A DNA stretch of 64,000 nt from Beroe ovata (Eukaryota; Ctenophora; Nuda; Beroida; Beroidae): positions 181,038 to 245,037 of the forward strand of contig CAMPET010000097.1 in the NCBI GenBank assembly GCA_946803715.1, given 5' to 3'. The position numbers were made by a program, and so were the translations under genes. Under the pieces are notes generated by a model. The model worked only from the letters and a program-made list of their open reading frames with translations. It was not told the DNA's origin and made no database searches. Every line of letters starts with the position of its first letter. Positions within the stretch are counted from its first letter, which is position 1. Positions 11,440-21,126 of this stretch are shown piece by piece.

Positions 11440-12485
11440 AATAATAACATTGAGCGCGCGCTTTTTTTCTGATTTTAACTTATTGAGATTTAACAAGTTT
11501 CGTGTATATTATTCATTTAACTTCAATATAATATCAATTATTGTACTGTTATACCATGTTGATGTACGTAATTTTCATTTTCTGTCCTGATTCATTTTCG
11601 CATACCATAATTTTTCCTATGACATTTCATTTTCTGTTAGCATGTTACCCTTTTCATACTTAAACTTTTCATTTTCATTTTCCTTTCAATGCATATCTAC
11701 CTCACTTTGAGGATTCGATCATCAAGATTTTCTTTCAAGGACAATTTCTTTCTACATTTTTCCTTTCAATGCAGGACTGCCTCACTTTGAGGATACCTGG
11801 GTATATTTTCGTTTCATTTAGTCACCTCACATCATCTCATCAAGTCATCAACAAAAAATCAAGCACGAGTAGAATTTATTTTGACGTCGTACACAAAATC
11901 CAAATTCTCATCGTTAAGTTTCCCGTATGCCGTGAATAGCGTCCACTTGACGGGTTTTCTAGTTTTTGATATTTTAGTTAGGACATCTCCACAGGATATT
12001 ATAAAATCGGAACAGTTTTTATAGATAAGCTGAGAAGTCTCTACCCACTAGGTTTAAATAATATCAAGTCCATTTCTAGGAGCTAATCTCTGAAGATTTT
12101 ATGTTTTTTGCCCCAGTTTTTTATTAGAACCATTTCAATGCGTTTTATTCTAACCGATTTTTTTAGCCATGTCTGATGTCATTGAAGTGCTGAAGATAAA
12201 GTAAATTAATCCACTCATTATACTCTGCGTTTCATTCCTCAAGAGCTGATGAAAATAACCATAATGTTGATTACGTAATCAAGGTCAAAACCCCTCCCCC
12301 TCCGTAATCATCCGGAAACCCCTCCCCCTCGGCTGATTACGTAATATGTGAACGGTCCCTTAAAATAAGTAACAATAAGTTTTGCTAAACCTATCAACTA
12401 TGCCTTGCAAAATAACTGTGGAACCTTCAAGAAAGTTAAGGAAACTAAAATGGCATCCCTTCTTGAGTAGTGAGGCTAATTGGGA
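11440..12485. other. repeat-rich non-coding stretch
   Basis: No gene supported. A unit ttcctttcaatgcakrnctncctcactttgaggat occurs twice (about 11679-11715 and 11759-11793). Near 12290-12345 a pair of pyrimidine-rich segments (cccctccccctccgtaatcatccgg, cccctccccctcggctgattacgtaat) forms another imperfect duplication. Confidence 0.45.
11938..11963 (+). repeat. dispersed 24-bp motif ending in CTAGT, possible Helitron 3' end
   Basis: The motif cgtccacttgacgggttttctagt recurs with one change (cgtccacttggcgggttttctagt) at about 18678-18701. Helitrons end in CTRR (here CTAG) and insert before T. I do not see a convincing terminal hairpin, so the assignment is tentative. Confidence 0.35.
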
Positions 12486-12656
12486 GCCTACTTCAGTGCC
12501 ACAGTTGTGTCGCAGTTGTGTCGCAGCTGTGTCGCAGTAGTGTTGCATTTGTACCGCAGTAGTACTGCAGCAGTATGATACAGTAATGTCGCAGTGTGAT
12601 ACAGTAGTGTCGCAGTGTGATACAGTAGTGTCGCAGTGTGATACAGTAGTGTCGTT
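12486..12656. repeat. minisatellite, 21-bp unit
   Basis: Degenerate to near-perfect tandem copies of a unit like gtgtcgcagtgtgatacagta; the last four are almost identical. Open frames across it on both strands are repeat artefacts. Confidence 0.85.
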
Positions 12657-12992
12657 GTATTTAGTTTTACTGTCCTCACGCCACGCCGGACTATTCGGCT
12701 GGACACTATTCAACACTATTCAACAGCTAGAAATTCATAGCAATAGTTAGGTGTTAGTTTAGCCACATTATTATACTATTACTTATAGTCCTCAATCCAG
12801 CTTTCTCTCAGCAATATTATAAATCTGGAAGACAAAGAATTATAACTACATCTGCCAAGATTTCTCTTCAGTTGACAGTTCTTTTGTGCTTTTGTTCCGG
12901 AGGATGCTGTCAAGCTGTCATGATTGAGTGAATCTGCTAACTGAATGAATTTTCCACTAGTTGCGGCGCTAATTGAATAACTGCCTCCTAGG

Positions 12993-12998
12993 TATAAG
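12993..12998 (+). promoter_or_regulatory. TATA-like box of the Ser-type papain-family gene
   Basis: TATAAG, 52 bp upstream of the ATG at 13045. It matches in sequence and spacing the elements upstream of the papain-family genes at 8777 and 43422. Confidence 0.45.
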
Positions 12999-13044
12999 TA
13001 CACAAATAATTCCACGACTCACTCAATTTTGTTTCACAACAACA

Positions 13045-16000
13045 ATGATGGCGCTGTACACAGTATGTGTCTTTTTGACAGTCGCTCGCACTATGGCTAC
13101 CATTGATACACTCGACGATGTTATGGAGTTTGAGATGCTCCAAAGGTACGAGAATCTCAAGGAAAGCAACAGTCTACACTACAACCACCGAGAGAATGCA
13201 CAACGGTTTGAAAACTTCAAGAAATCAGTCCAACTGGTGAATGCTCTCAACTCAGATTACACCTCAACGGCAGAATACGGACTCAACTTCTTCTCCACCC
13301 TCACAGCTTCAGAAAAGGAACATTATTTAGGACTGAACATCAGTCTGATAGCTGAAAATCCGGCACCAGTAGTGACACCGTCATTGTCTTCTGTACCCTC
13401 AAAGAGGATGTGGACTGATGAAGGAGTTGTAATTCGGGCAGAGAAGCAGTGGACTTGTGCTGCATCATGGGCATTTGCAGCAAATGCAGTTGTCTCTCAA
13501 CAGTATAAACTCTTAACCGGAAAGCTACGCCGATTCGCAGAGCAGGAATTTCTGGATTGTGCATACCCTGACACATACAATGCATGTAATGGAGGCTCGT
13601 ATAACGATGCATACCAGTACCTGATAGACAGTGGCAGGCATGGGTGGCACCACTGGCATCAGTATCAATACCATGCAGTATCGTGTCTCTGTGGCACAGA
13701 AACTAAGCGAAACTATCTGGTGGGCGCCAAACTGACTGGATATCAGAAAGTGGATGCATCAGAAGAATCACACATCATAGCACTGTCTAGCACTGCTGTG
13801 ACTGCCGCTTTCGAAGCTACTGAAGCTTTTATGCAGTATGAGTCAGGAATAATTAGAGATACGACGTGCAACTCTGAGCCCAATCATGCTATTGCATTGG
13901 TCGGGTACACAGAATTGTACGTGGTTGGCAAGAACTCATGGGGATGGGGTTGGGGAGACATGGGATTTGTCAAGTTTTCTCGTAACCATGACAACTGCAA
14001 ACTCTGGAAATACAGTTCTTATCCTTTGCTGAGTGAAACTGGTGAAGTTGACACACTGGACGTGGATGAGGCATTTTCCTATAATTACACTCGCACTGAT
14101 CCTCACCCAGACTGCCATAACTTCACCGATATCGTGAGGAAATGTTCACGAAGAAGTTGTGACGAAAAGGAGCCTGAGGAGATGGACAAATACTGGAATG
14201 TATCGTGCAAAGCTACGTGCAACAACTGCATAGTGAAGATAAAATTTCCAGACCCGCATCCTGATTGCGATCAATTTGCAGATGTATCTGATGACTGTGA
14301 TCCTGTCGTGTGTCTCTCAACTCATGAACACTACAAAGAGGGCATGTGCAAGGGGACTTGTAGCTTCTGTCCAAATCCTAGGAAAGTCATACCCCCTAAT
14401 CCTGGATGTGCTAACTTCACCGACAGACAGCTGGGCTGCAAGTTGGAAAATTGCTACAGGTCAGAGAGTTACAGGACGTACAGATGCCAGGGAACTTGTA
14501 ACCGATGTGAAGTGCCTATCAAGTATGGACCAGTTGATCCTGATTGTGACCAATTCACTGATGTTGCAGATGACTGTGATAGGATGAGGTGCTTCGGTGC
14601 GGGCGAAATCTACACCGAGGGGATGTGTAAAGGAACATGTCACAACTGTCCTGTGCCCAAGAAAGAAATGTCCCCTCATCCACAGTGCGCTAACTACACG
14701 GATACAAAGCAAGGTTGTCAGCTCAAATATTGCTTCAGAGAGCACGATTACAAACAGTGTGAGGGGACATGTAACTACTGTGAGGAACCTATCAAACTTG
14801 GTCCAGTCAGTCCGGATTGCATATACTTCACTGACTTACAGGAAGGATGTAACCGGATGGATTGTTTTAAAAACAATGCATACTACAATGATGCACGTTG
14901 TAAAGCAACTTGTAACAACTGTCCTGTTCCGATCAAAGACCCTGAGCCACACCCAAATTGCGCAAATCTAACTGATACACAAAGATCATGTCATCTAACT
15001 TACTGTCATACGGAATCACACAAAGAGAGGTGCCAGGGAACATGCAACTTTTGTCCAGAACCGATCAACCTCGGCCCTCCACATCCAGACTGTAAGCACT
15101 TTACAGATACTAAACCAAACTGTGATAAGTTGAAGTGTCTCCTGACTAATGATCAACTATATTTGCATGGTGAATGTAAAGCTACTTGCAACAGTTGCCC
15201 CAATCCAGTCAAAGTTCCTGAGCCATACCCAGGCTGCGACAACTTCTCAGATATCCAGCAATGTGAGCTGAAGTACTGTTACAGATCTGAGGAGTACAGG
15301 AACGTTAGATGCTCCGGCACGTGCAACAACTGTCCGGTACCCTTCAAGCTGGGTCCCCCTCATGAGGACTGTGACCGGATAACTGATGTACGAGACGACT
15401 GTGACAAGTATCTGTGTCTTGACAGCAATGAGTTGTACAGAGAGGGAGAGTGCAGGGGGACTTGCAACAGCTGCCCCGTTCCAAAGAAAATTGTTCCTCC
15501 ACACCCGGAATGTGCTAACTTCACTGATACCCAAAGGGATTGTAGACTCGAATATTGCTTTAGAGAAGACTATAGAGAGAATAGCTGCAGGGGGACATGC
15601 AATCACTGTGAAGAGCCTATAAAACTGGGTCCTGTCCACGCTGATTGTGACCAATTTACTGACACAATAGATTATTGTGACAGAATGAGGTGTTTCACAG
15701 AGGGTGAACTATATGTTGAGGGAAGATGCAAGGGAACTTGCAACAACTGCCCAGTTCCAAAGAAGGTCATTCCTCCACACACTGGCTGTGCCGACTTCTC
15801 TGATACCATATCTGATTGCAAAATGGAAAGATGCTATGATGACGAATATAGAGAGAATTGCCAAGGAACATGTAACCACTGCACAGAGCCAATAAAGTTT
15901 GGCCCACCACACGCAGATTGTGATTACTTCACTGATTCCTCCAACAATTGCGACAGAATGGCATGTTTCAATCAGGGTGACTATTACACGAAATATCTTT

Positions 16001-16440
16001 GTCAAGGAACATGCAACAACTGTCCTGAACCAAGGAAAGTGCCAAAGCCCCATCCTAGCTGCCCCAATCAGAGTGACAAAAAGAGTGGCTGTGCTAAGCA
16101 TTTTTGTTTCAGGTCCTCATATCATGAGTCATGTTCAGCAACATGTAACAACTGCCCCGAAAAATTCAAGGGGGGCGATCCTCACCCTGACTGTGCTTCA
16201 TTCACTGACTTGGTGAGTGATTGTGACAGGATCAAATGCCAAAGTGCTGACAGAAGTTACACTGAAGGAAAGTGCAAGGGAACATGTAATGACTGTCCGA
16301 ACCCCATGAAAGATGTACCACCCCATCCAGACTGCGATACATTCAAAGACCAATATTCATGGTGCAACAAGTTATACTGCTACCTCTCAGATTACTACAG
16401 GAACAATTTCTGCCCAGCCACTTGCAACTTTTGCAAGTAG
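13045..16440 (+). CDS. papain-family protein with catalytic Cys replaced by Ser, fused to 17 ShKT-like domains
   Basis: Intronless ORF of 1,131 residues; the first ATG after the TATA box is at 13045 and opens a signal peptide (MMALYTVCVFLTVARTMA). An I29-like propeptide (about 25-95) and a C1A peptidase domain (about 122-330) follow. The active-site motif is CAASWAF: Ser141 (codon TCA, 13465-13467) occupies the nucleophile position, while the oxyanion Gln135, His281 and Asn297 remain. No basic cleavage run separates propeptide and protease, unlike the gene at 8777. From about residue 351 the protein is an array of 17 six-cysteine ShKT-like domains (first DPHPDC..., last ending CPATCNFCK), each of about 35-42 residues. 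ShKT domains are extracellular disulfide-rich modules, often channel-binding or adhesive. The enzyme is likely not a normal cysteine protease; it may be a pseudoenzyme or a Ser-His-Asn enzyme as in sponge silicateins. Function not known. Confidence 0.92.
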   Translation: MMALYTVCVFLTVARTMATIDTLDDVMEFEMLQRYENLKESNSLHYNHRENAQRFENFKKSVQLVNALNSDYTSTAEYGLNFFSTLTASEKEHYLGLNISLIAENPAPVVTPSLSSVPSKRMWTDEGVVIRAEKQWTCAASWAFAANAVVSQQYKLLTGKLRRFAEQEFLDCAYPDTYNACNGGSYNDAYQYLIDSGRHGWHHWHQYQYHAVSCLCGTETKRNYLVGAKLTGYQKVDASEESHIIALSSTAVTAAFEATEAFMQYESGIIRDTTCNSEPNHAIALVGYTELYVVGKNSWGWGWGDMGFVKFSRNHDNCKLWKYSSYPLLSETGEVDTLDVDEAFSYNYTRTDPHPDCHNFTDIVRKCSRRSCDEKEPEEMDKYWNVSCKATCNNCIVKIKFPDPHPDCDQFADVSDDCDPVVCLSTHEHYKEGMCKGTCSFCPNPRKVIPPNPGCANFTDRQLGCKLENCYRSESYRTYRCQGTCNRCEVPIKYGPVDPDCDQFTDVADDCDRMRCFGAGEIYTEGMCKGTCHNCPVPKKEMSPHPQCANYTDTKQGCQLKYCFREHDYKQCEGTCNYCEEPIKLGPVSPDCIYFTDLQEGCNRMDCFKNNAYYNDARCKATCNNCPVPIKDPEPHPNCANLTDTQRSCHLTYCHTESHKERCQGTCNFCPEPINLGPPHPDCKHFTDTKPNCDKLKCLLTNDQLYLHGECKATCNSCPNPVKVPEPYPGCDNFSDIQQCELKYCYRSEEYRNVRCSGTCNNCPVPFKLGPPHEDCDRITDVRDDCDKYLCLDSNELYREGECRGTCNSCPVPKKIVPPHPECANFTDTQRDCRLEYCFREDYRENSCRGTCNHCEEPIKLGPVHADCDQFTDTIDYCDRMRCFTEGELYVEGRCKGTCNNCPVPKKVIPPHTGCADFSDTISDCKMERCYDDEYRENCQGTCNHCTEPIKFGPPHADCDYFTDSSNNCDRMACFNQGDYYTKYLCQGTCNNCPEPRKVPKPHPSCPNQSDKKSGCAKHFCFRSSYHESCSATCNNCPEKFKGGDPHPDCASFTDLVSDCDRIKCQSADRSYTEGKCKGTCNDCPNPMKDVPPHPDCDTFKDQYSWCNKLYCYLSDYYRNNFCPATCNFCK
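14095..16437 (+). repeat. in-frame array of 17 ShKT-like domain repeats
   Basis: Cysteine pattern C-x(6-12)-C-x(3-4)-C-x(n)-C-x(3)-C-x2-C repeats 17 times. Linkers alternate between two kinds: one like PIKLGPxHxDCDQFTD followed by CDRMRC, the other like PVPKKxxPPHPxCANFTDTQ followed by CxLxYC. The repeat unit that duplicated therefore appears to be a two-domain block of about 230 bp. Confidence 0.85.
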
Positions 16441-16862
16441 AGATAGATCCCATTGGCTACAGATATGGAAACGTGAAGACATGTCACCTCATCAATTGAT
16501 CTGTCATACATAGAATTAATAATTAGTTCATGAATGAACATCATGTGTAATGCCTTAGTCTTATAGGTTAACAGCTGTTAATCAAGGTCATCAACTTTAA
16601 TCAGTTCATGTCCATTTTTAAAGCTTGAATACTTAAAAATTTTGTCATGAAATGTTGTTGAAAGCACCTATGACAGAAACAGGAATTATGCAAAACATAT
16701 TCACAGGGGCATTCATCTTTACCATGTTAGTATGTTAAAATTTATAAAGCAGTTGCAGGATTTCCCCCTTCCCTCGTGCAGTGAGGGTGGCAAGTACCTA
16801 ATGCTACAAAAATCAGGTCTTATTGAGATTCTATGAATCATTAAACTATTGATAAAAGGTCA
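16441..16862. other. intergenic, convergent 3' ends
   Basis: About 420 AT-rich bases between the convergent stops of the ShKT-array gene and ZSWIM7. Nothing else recognised. Confidence 0.4.
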
Positions 16863-17285
16863 TTACATGTACAAAGGGGTGTCAGTATTCAACTCATTAA
16901 ATGAGAGGCATCTTTCTAGCTCTTCATTCGAATAGAACCTTGATTCATAACTCTCCAAAGCACATGAAATATAAACAGCAAGCAGATGCTTGCAAATGAA
17001 ATTTGATCTTTTAAGAATAACATAGTTTTGAAAACTTGGGCAGTTGCAGAACAGTTCATCTTTTAAGCAAGTATACTTGATATCAGTTGATCCAGTAACC
17101 CGGTAAATAATCCTTTGGTCTGAGGATGAGCAGCGTTCAACACCATTTGCATCCATGATTGATAAGGCAGAAATTACAGTCTCACCAAAAAGTTGGATGA
17201 GCGTGTTCATCAACAAGTCTGGAATATTCCCACACGATCTTATTTCATTAATAACATTTTCAAAAGTGTCTTCTGTCACAGGCAT
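16863..17285 (-). CDS. ZSWIM7: SWIM zinc-finger protein SWS1/ZSWIM7
   Basis: Complete ORF of 140 residues, the same length as human ZSWIM7. ZSWIM7 (SWS1) pairs with the RAD51 paralogue SWSAP1 in the Shu complex and supports homologous recombination, including in meiosis. The SWIM motif is clear: YTCLKDELFCNCPSF followed by CKHLLAVYISCAL gives CxC...CxH. The N-terminal part (IPDLLMNTLIQLFGETVISALSIMD) and the segment IIYRVTGS match the family order. No intron is visible, so this could be a retrocopy or an ancestrally compact gene. Start at 17285 is the only ATG that gives the family length. Confidence 0.85.
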   Translation of the reverse strand: MPVTEDTFENVINEIRSCGNIPDLLMNTLIQLFGETVISALSIMDANGVERCSSSDQRIIYRVTGSTDIKYTCLKDELFCNCPSFQNYVILKRSNFICKHLLAVYISCALESYESRFYSNEELERCLSFNELNTDTPLYM

Positions 17286-18676
17286 TACTATTCATGAATC
17301 ATCATATTATATCTTGTGTGATCCACACTGAAATGTACACTTACCTGAGATTTCAATTAATAGATTTATAGGATAGAATAGAATTATTATACCTTTTACT
17401 TAGCAACTAGAATTGCATATTGGTGGATGATGAGCTTTTTAAAAATATATGTATCAATAGATGGAGTATGAAGCATGATCTATGATCTATGATCTATGAT
17501 CGATGACTGGAATCTCCCTTAAAAATCATATTGATAATGAAAGGGTCCGAAACCCACATTTTAAGCCTTTGAAAAACTGACCCAACTGGTTCATAGCCAT
17601 GAAAATGTTTAGAAAAGTTGGTCGAAAGCCTTAGCCAGCCATGCTTAATTGTGGAATGGCTGTCCGAGAACAAATAAAATAAGTAAATGACATATGTGCA
17701 TAGCCAAAACAATGAGTGGATGCAAACTAGCCAAATTCAAATATATATGTCATTCATTACAATATTGAATTGCCTGATAAAATATAAATAAATAAATTCA
17801 TTTCATTTATAAATAAATAAATTTCATCCATGTATCAATGATCTGCTCTTCTGCCCCTTCAAATACTGACCTATAGCAGTATAGCGTGCACAGGTTGCAT
17901 TGGTGCGCAACACGCATTCCCTTTCAGCTTTTCTACTCACTGAGTGACTCTTGCAGCAGGTTATAAGGTTAATAGGTTATTGCACGATTGCGCCATTGCG
18001 GTCACGTAACGTGGCAACTATAGAGAACATTAAACAATTTTTCAAATGTTGTTATTGGTTCTGGATCAAAGGAAAACTGGTCAAAAAGTGACCTGGGCAC
18101 TACACTCAACAGTTTAGTCAACATTGCCTCTTGAACCACTTTTGATTTGTCAGTTTTTATCTGACCTCTGTTTTTCGCGCGCACGCTAGCCTCTAGCCGA
18201 ATGATATCTATAATTATTAATAATTATTATTANCACGTGCTGATTTTGAAGTTAAAGTGCGCGTTGCCATGGATACGTGCCACTATTGTGATACTGTAAT
18301 AGTGAACTGGGAGCTCATTCCTGATGATGGTGCTTTGGTAACGTTTTAGTTGCAATGGGATGAATGCAGGTAAGTTCTGATTCGAGCAGGAGTCAAATTT
18401 CTCTTGAGTTGACAGTTGTTGCTTCTGCTTTGAAGTTATTCTTTTCGAGTCATTTTCAATAATAATACGCTACATAAATTGAAACAATTAACTAAAGTCA
18501 GAGAACCGGGCAATACCATTTTCTGTGCTTATTCGAAGAAAGGGCCGAATTGTGATCAAGTGCTCCTTCATAAAATCATTGGTTCAAATAAGTAGTAAGT
18601 ACGTTTTTGATCACAGGTCATGTTTTGCTGTCGTTCTAAAGTAACATCCTGTTGTCTTTCCAATGGGTAGTGTATC
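17286..18676. other. AT-rich non-coding stretch with simple repeats
   Basis: No gene supported. Contains a short tatgatcta tandem (about 17477-17505), a taaataaataaattcattt run (about 17790-17825) and an AT palindrome (18205-18232) next to a single n at 18233. A 60-codon minus-strand open frame (18002-18184) lacks an ATG and was not accepted. Confidence 0.4.
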
Positions 18677-18677
18677 A

Positions 18678-18701
18678 CGTCCACTTGGCGGGTTTTCTAG
18701 T
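18678..18701 (+). repeat. second copy of the CTAGT-ending dispersed motif
   Basis: Matches 11938-11963 with one substitution. The following taactattaataattataaataattattaataattt is an AT-rich near-palindrome, a plausible insertion hot spot. Confidence 0.4.
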
Positions 18702-18761
18702 AACTATTAATAATTATAAATAATTATTAATAATTTAATTGGCCGTTTATAAGTATATCCA

Positions 18762-19088
18762 TTGTCGATTGATGATAGACCCTGTCGAGAATTTCGTTTC
18801 GCGCGCCACGCGCGCGGCGCAAATTTATTCTCAGACAGCGGTCTGGCATCGCCTGACAAGATTTTACGAAATATTATGGACGATGAATTTACTACGAGTT
18901 TAATGCATTGCACTCCTACTAAATTTATCGCCCTAATTCTTGGAAAATTCTTATCTTTGTCTCTTTTTAGGTAAAACAGGCATGAATTGATGTATTTTTA
19001 GGCACTGATTCCAAATCAACCCATTTGATGTAGAGTATAAATACTTCCCTGGCGATCTATGGGTGAAGAACTGATTTGGTCACGACCA
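18762..19088. repeat. dispersed repeat family member, GC-rich head and AT-rich body
   Basis: The part from 18899 to about 19088 (tttatcgccctaatt ... ctgatttggtcacg) is about 80-90 percent identical by eye to 23890-24062. The head (ccctgtcgagaatttcgtttcgcg ... cggtctggcatcgcctgacaag) resembles 32821-33085. The three loci therefore share a family of mobile repeats. Confidence 0.7.
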
Positions 19089-19386
19089 TTCTCTTCCCGT
19101 GGTTGCGGGTGCTTGCCAGCGCCCTGATTTATTTATTATCCATCTAGATGCATCTGACAGCAAACAGTATCGTGTTGCTGTTTGCTGACCCATGTCATTC
19201 ACCTCTGTAACCTTAGTGACTCAATATAACTTCTCTTAGATCATGATCGGCATTGGAGACTATGAAAGCATACACACCATCATAATCTTCCGCGAAGTAC
19301 ATTGAGGATGAGCTGTCTGTATCTTTGTCACACCGTCTCCTTAGTTCGTAGGGTGACCTCAGACGCTTTGTGTCTTATCCTTTCAG

Positions 19387-19463
19387 TTTTCACAGCTACT
19401 TCCTTCGAGTTACTGACAAGTTACTGACAAGGTCAGTAACTTGAAGGAAGTACCTGTGAAAGT
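19387..19463. repeat. imperfect hairpin
   Basis: ttttcacagctacttccttcgagttactgac is followed by gtcagtaacttgaaggaagtacctgtgaaag, its near reverse complement. It abuts the larger foldback to the right and may be part of the same element. Confidence 0.75.
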
Positions 19464-19852
19464 TGTTCAAGGTGTTGCAGTTGCTGGATCGCCTACTTGT
19501 ACGGCAAAGACTGCAATATCAGCTCTACCTGTTCATGAGCATCCAGAGGAAGATGATGGTGTGGATGATGAGGAAGATGTCCAGCTTGAGACTCACAAAG
19601 AGGTTGTCAAGTCGGACTCAGATACAGATCCTGTTGTTGACATAGGAATTGAAGAGTTATCTGCATCTTCCGGAACTGTAACTGAATACTGATTCTAATG
19701 ATCCGATAAGTCAGTCTGATCAAAGTGTGGGGGTCAGACTGGATATCTTCCTTATTATCAATGCCATCATCTTCCTCATGAACAGGTAAAGCTGATATTG
19801 CAGTCTTTGCGGCACCAGTAAGAGATCTAGCAACTGCAGCTCCTCAAACATC
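19464..19852. repeat. foldback element, arms of about 95 bp
   Basis: 19464-19559 is the imperfect reverse complement of 19762-19852; both contain ggcaaagactgcaatatcag or its complement. The acidic open reading frame that crosses the left arm (19441-19692) is not supported as a gene. Confidence 0.75.
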
Positions 19853-20605
19853 TTTCTTCAGAGTAGTGAAGCTTCCCATAGCCTCACTTCCTTCTCAAAT
19901 TGTGTAAAATTACAAGTTAAGAGGGGAGGATCTATCAGTTTGCCCATATAATAGTACTGTTCTTGACTGTAACCTTCAACTGCTGGTTCTTCAACTTCTC
20001 AAACTTCTTCACTTTTTCAACTTTTTCATGGGAGACAACTAATCCAGGAAAACAAACTATTGTACACAAATAAAGAGTACCTACTGTCTATAACTATAAC
20101 AATACTGTATCATGGCAATATATAAGTCTCTCACTCGTTACTACAGGGATGGTATTGGGATACTACCAGGGATGGTATACATTTAGGGACCGTAATAACC
20201 ACAACCCCCATCTTGCCACAACCCCGGGTTCTGATCCTCTGGCAGAACAATCTGGGGCGAGTTCAATACATGTTGTATTACCTGCGCACACTCCAACAGT
20301 CTTCTCCAGCCTCCACCAGGGTTACTCCCGTGAACCCACTATCTTGTATCATCGATGTTGTAACATAACTGACTTAGAGTTCATTCATTTCACATATCAA
20401 TGGTGAAATGAATGAACTCTAATTCAGTTATATAACTCCCACTACTGTCCCAACTCCCATATGGTACTGTCCAAGTACTCCATTAGTCCGATGTTCATTC
20501 TACGTCTGTTTCTCGCGAACGTGCCTTCATCAAACACTGAATCAATAACCATGTTCCAAATGATGAACCTTCTGACCAGAACCTACACAGTTATAATTTG
20601 ATTGG
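19853..20605. other. non-coding stretch with one hairpin
   Basis: No gene recognised. At about 20369-20435, agagttcattcatttcac is followed by its complement gtgaaatgaatgaactct, giving a strong hairpin. Confidence 0.45.
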
Positions 20606-20872
20606 AGAGCAAGCTACTGTTACCGCTGTATTGAAACATTACAACATTTGAGACATCCTCATGAGTTAAATAATATGTTGTTGAACACACCTATGAGGTG
20701 CGTATTAATATGACCAAATTTGGCCATATTTCTCGAGGCAAAGCCGAGTGATATTTGGGCAATACGCACCAAATAGGTGTGATGAAACAATATCATTCAA
20801 CAATTGGAAAGCAAGCTACTGTTACCGCTGCATTTCAAAATTTCAACTTTTGAGACATCCTCATGAGTTGAA
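20606..20872. repeat. pair of about 70-bp direct repeats
   Basis: The unit ...gcaagctactgttaccgctg...gagacatcctcatgagtt... occurs at about 20606-20675 and 20800-20870. Between them cacctatgaggtgcgtatt and aatacgcaccaaataggtgtg form an inverted pair, so the whole may be a small transposon remnant. Confidence 0.65.
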
Positions 20873-21126
20873 TATTGCAGTACAAACTGCATGTAATTGT
20901 GCAATATGGCTTTGACTATGCGTTTTTACCAATTCCAGCAACAGCCAAAAACTGTCATCTGAACATGGGGCAGGGGCTCCTTCACAAAAGTTAGGCATGC
21001 TGCATGAAAAATTCCTTAATGGCAGTGATTGGGGAAACTAAAAGAGTAAAATACGCCCTAACTTCAATTTAGGAGTTTTAATTCCTAACGCCTTCCTAAC
21101 TAGTTTTTCGTGAAGGAGCCCAAAAT

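Noticed and set aside
12360-12716. Repetitive ORFs (HCDTTVS, YHTATLL) on the minus strand
   Set aside because: Translations of the 21-bp minisatellite.
13045-16440. Calling the Ser-type gene a true silicatein
   Set aside because: It shares the Cys-to-Ser change, but the motif is CAAS rather than CGAS, and the ShKT array is not a silicatein feature. Convergence cannot be excluded without a tree.
18002-18184. Minus-strand ORF of 60 codons with coding-like composition
   Set aside because: No ATG, no clear splice sites, no family recognised.
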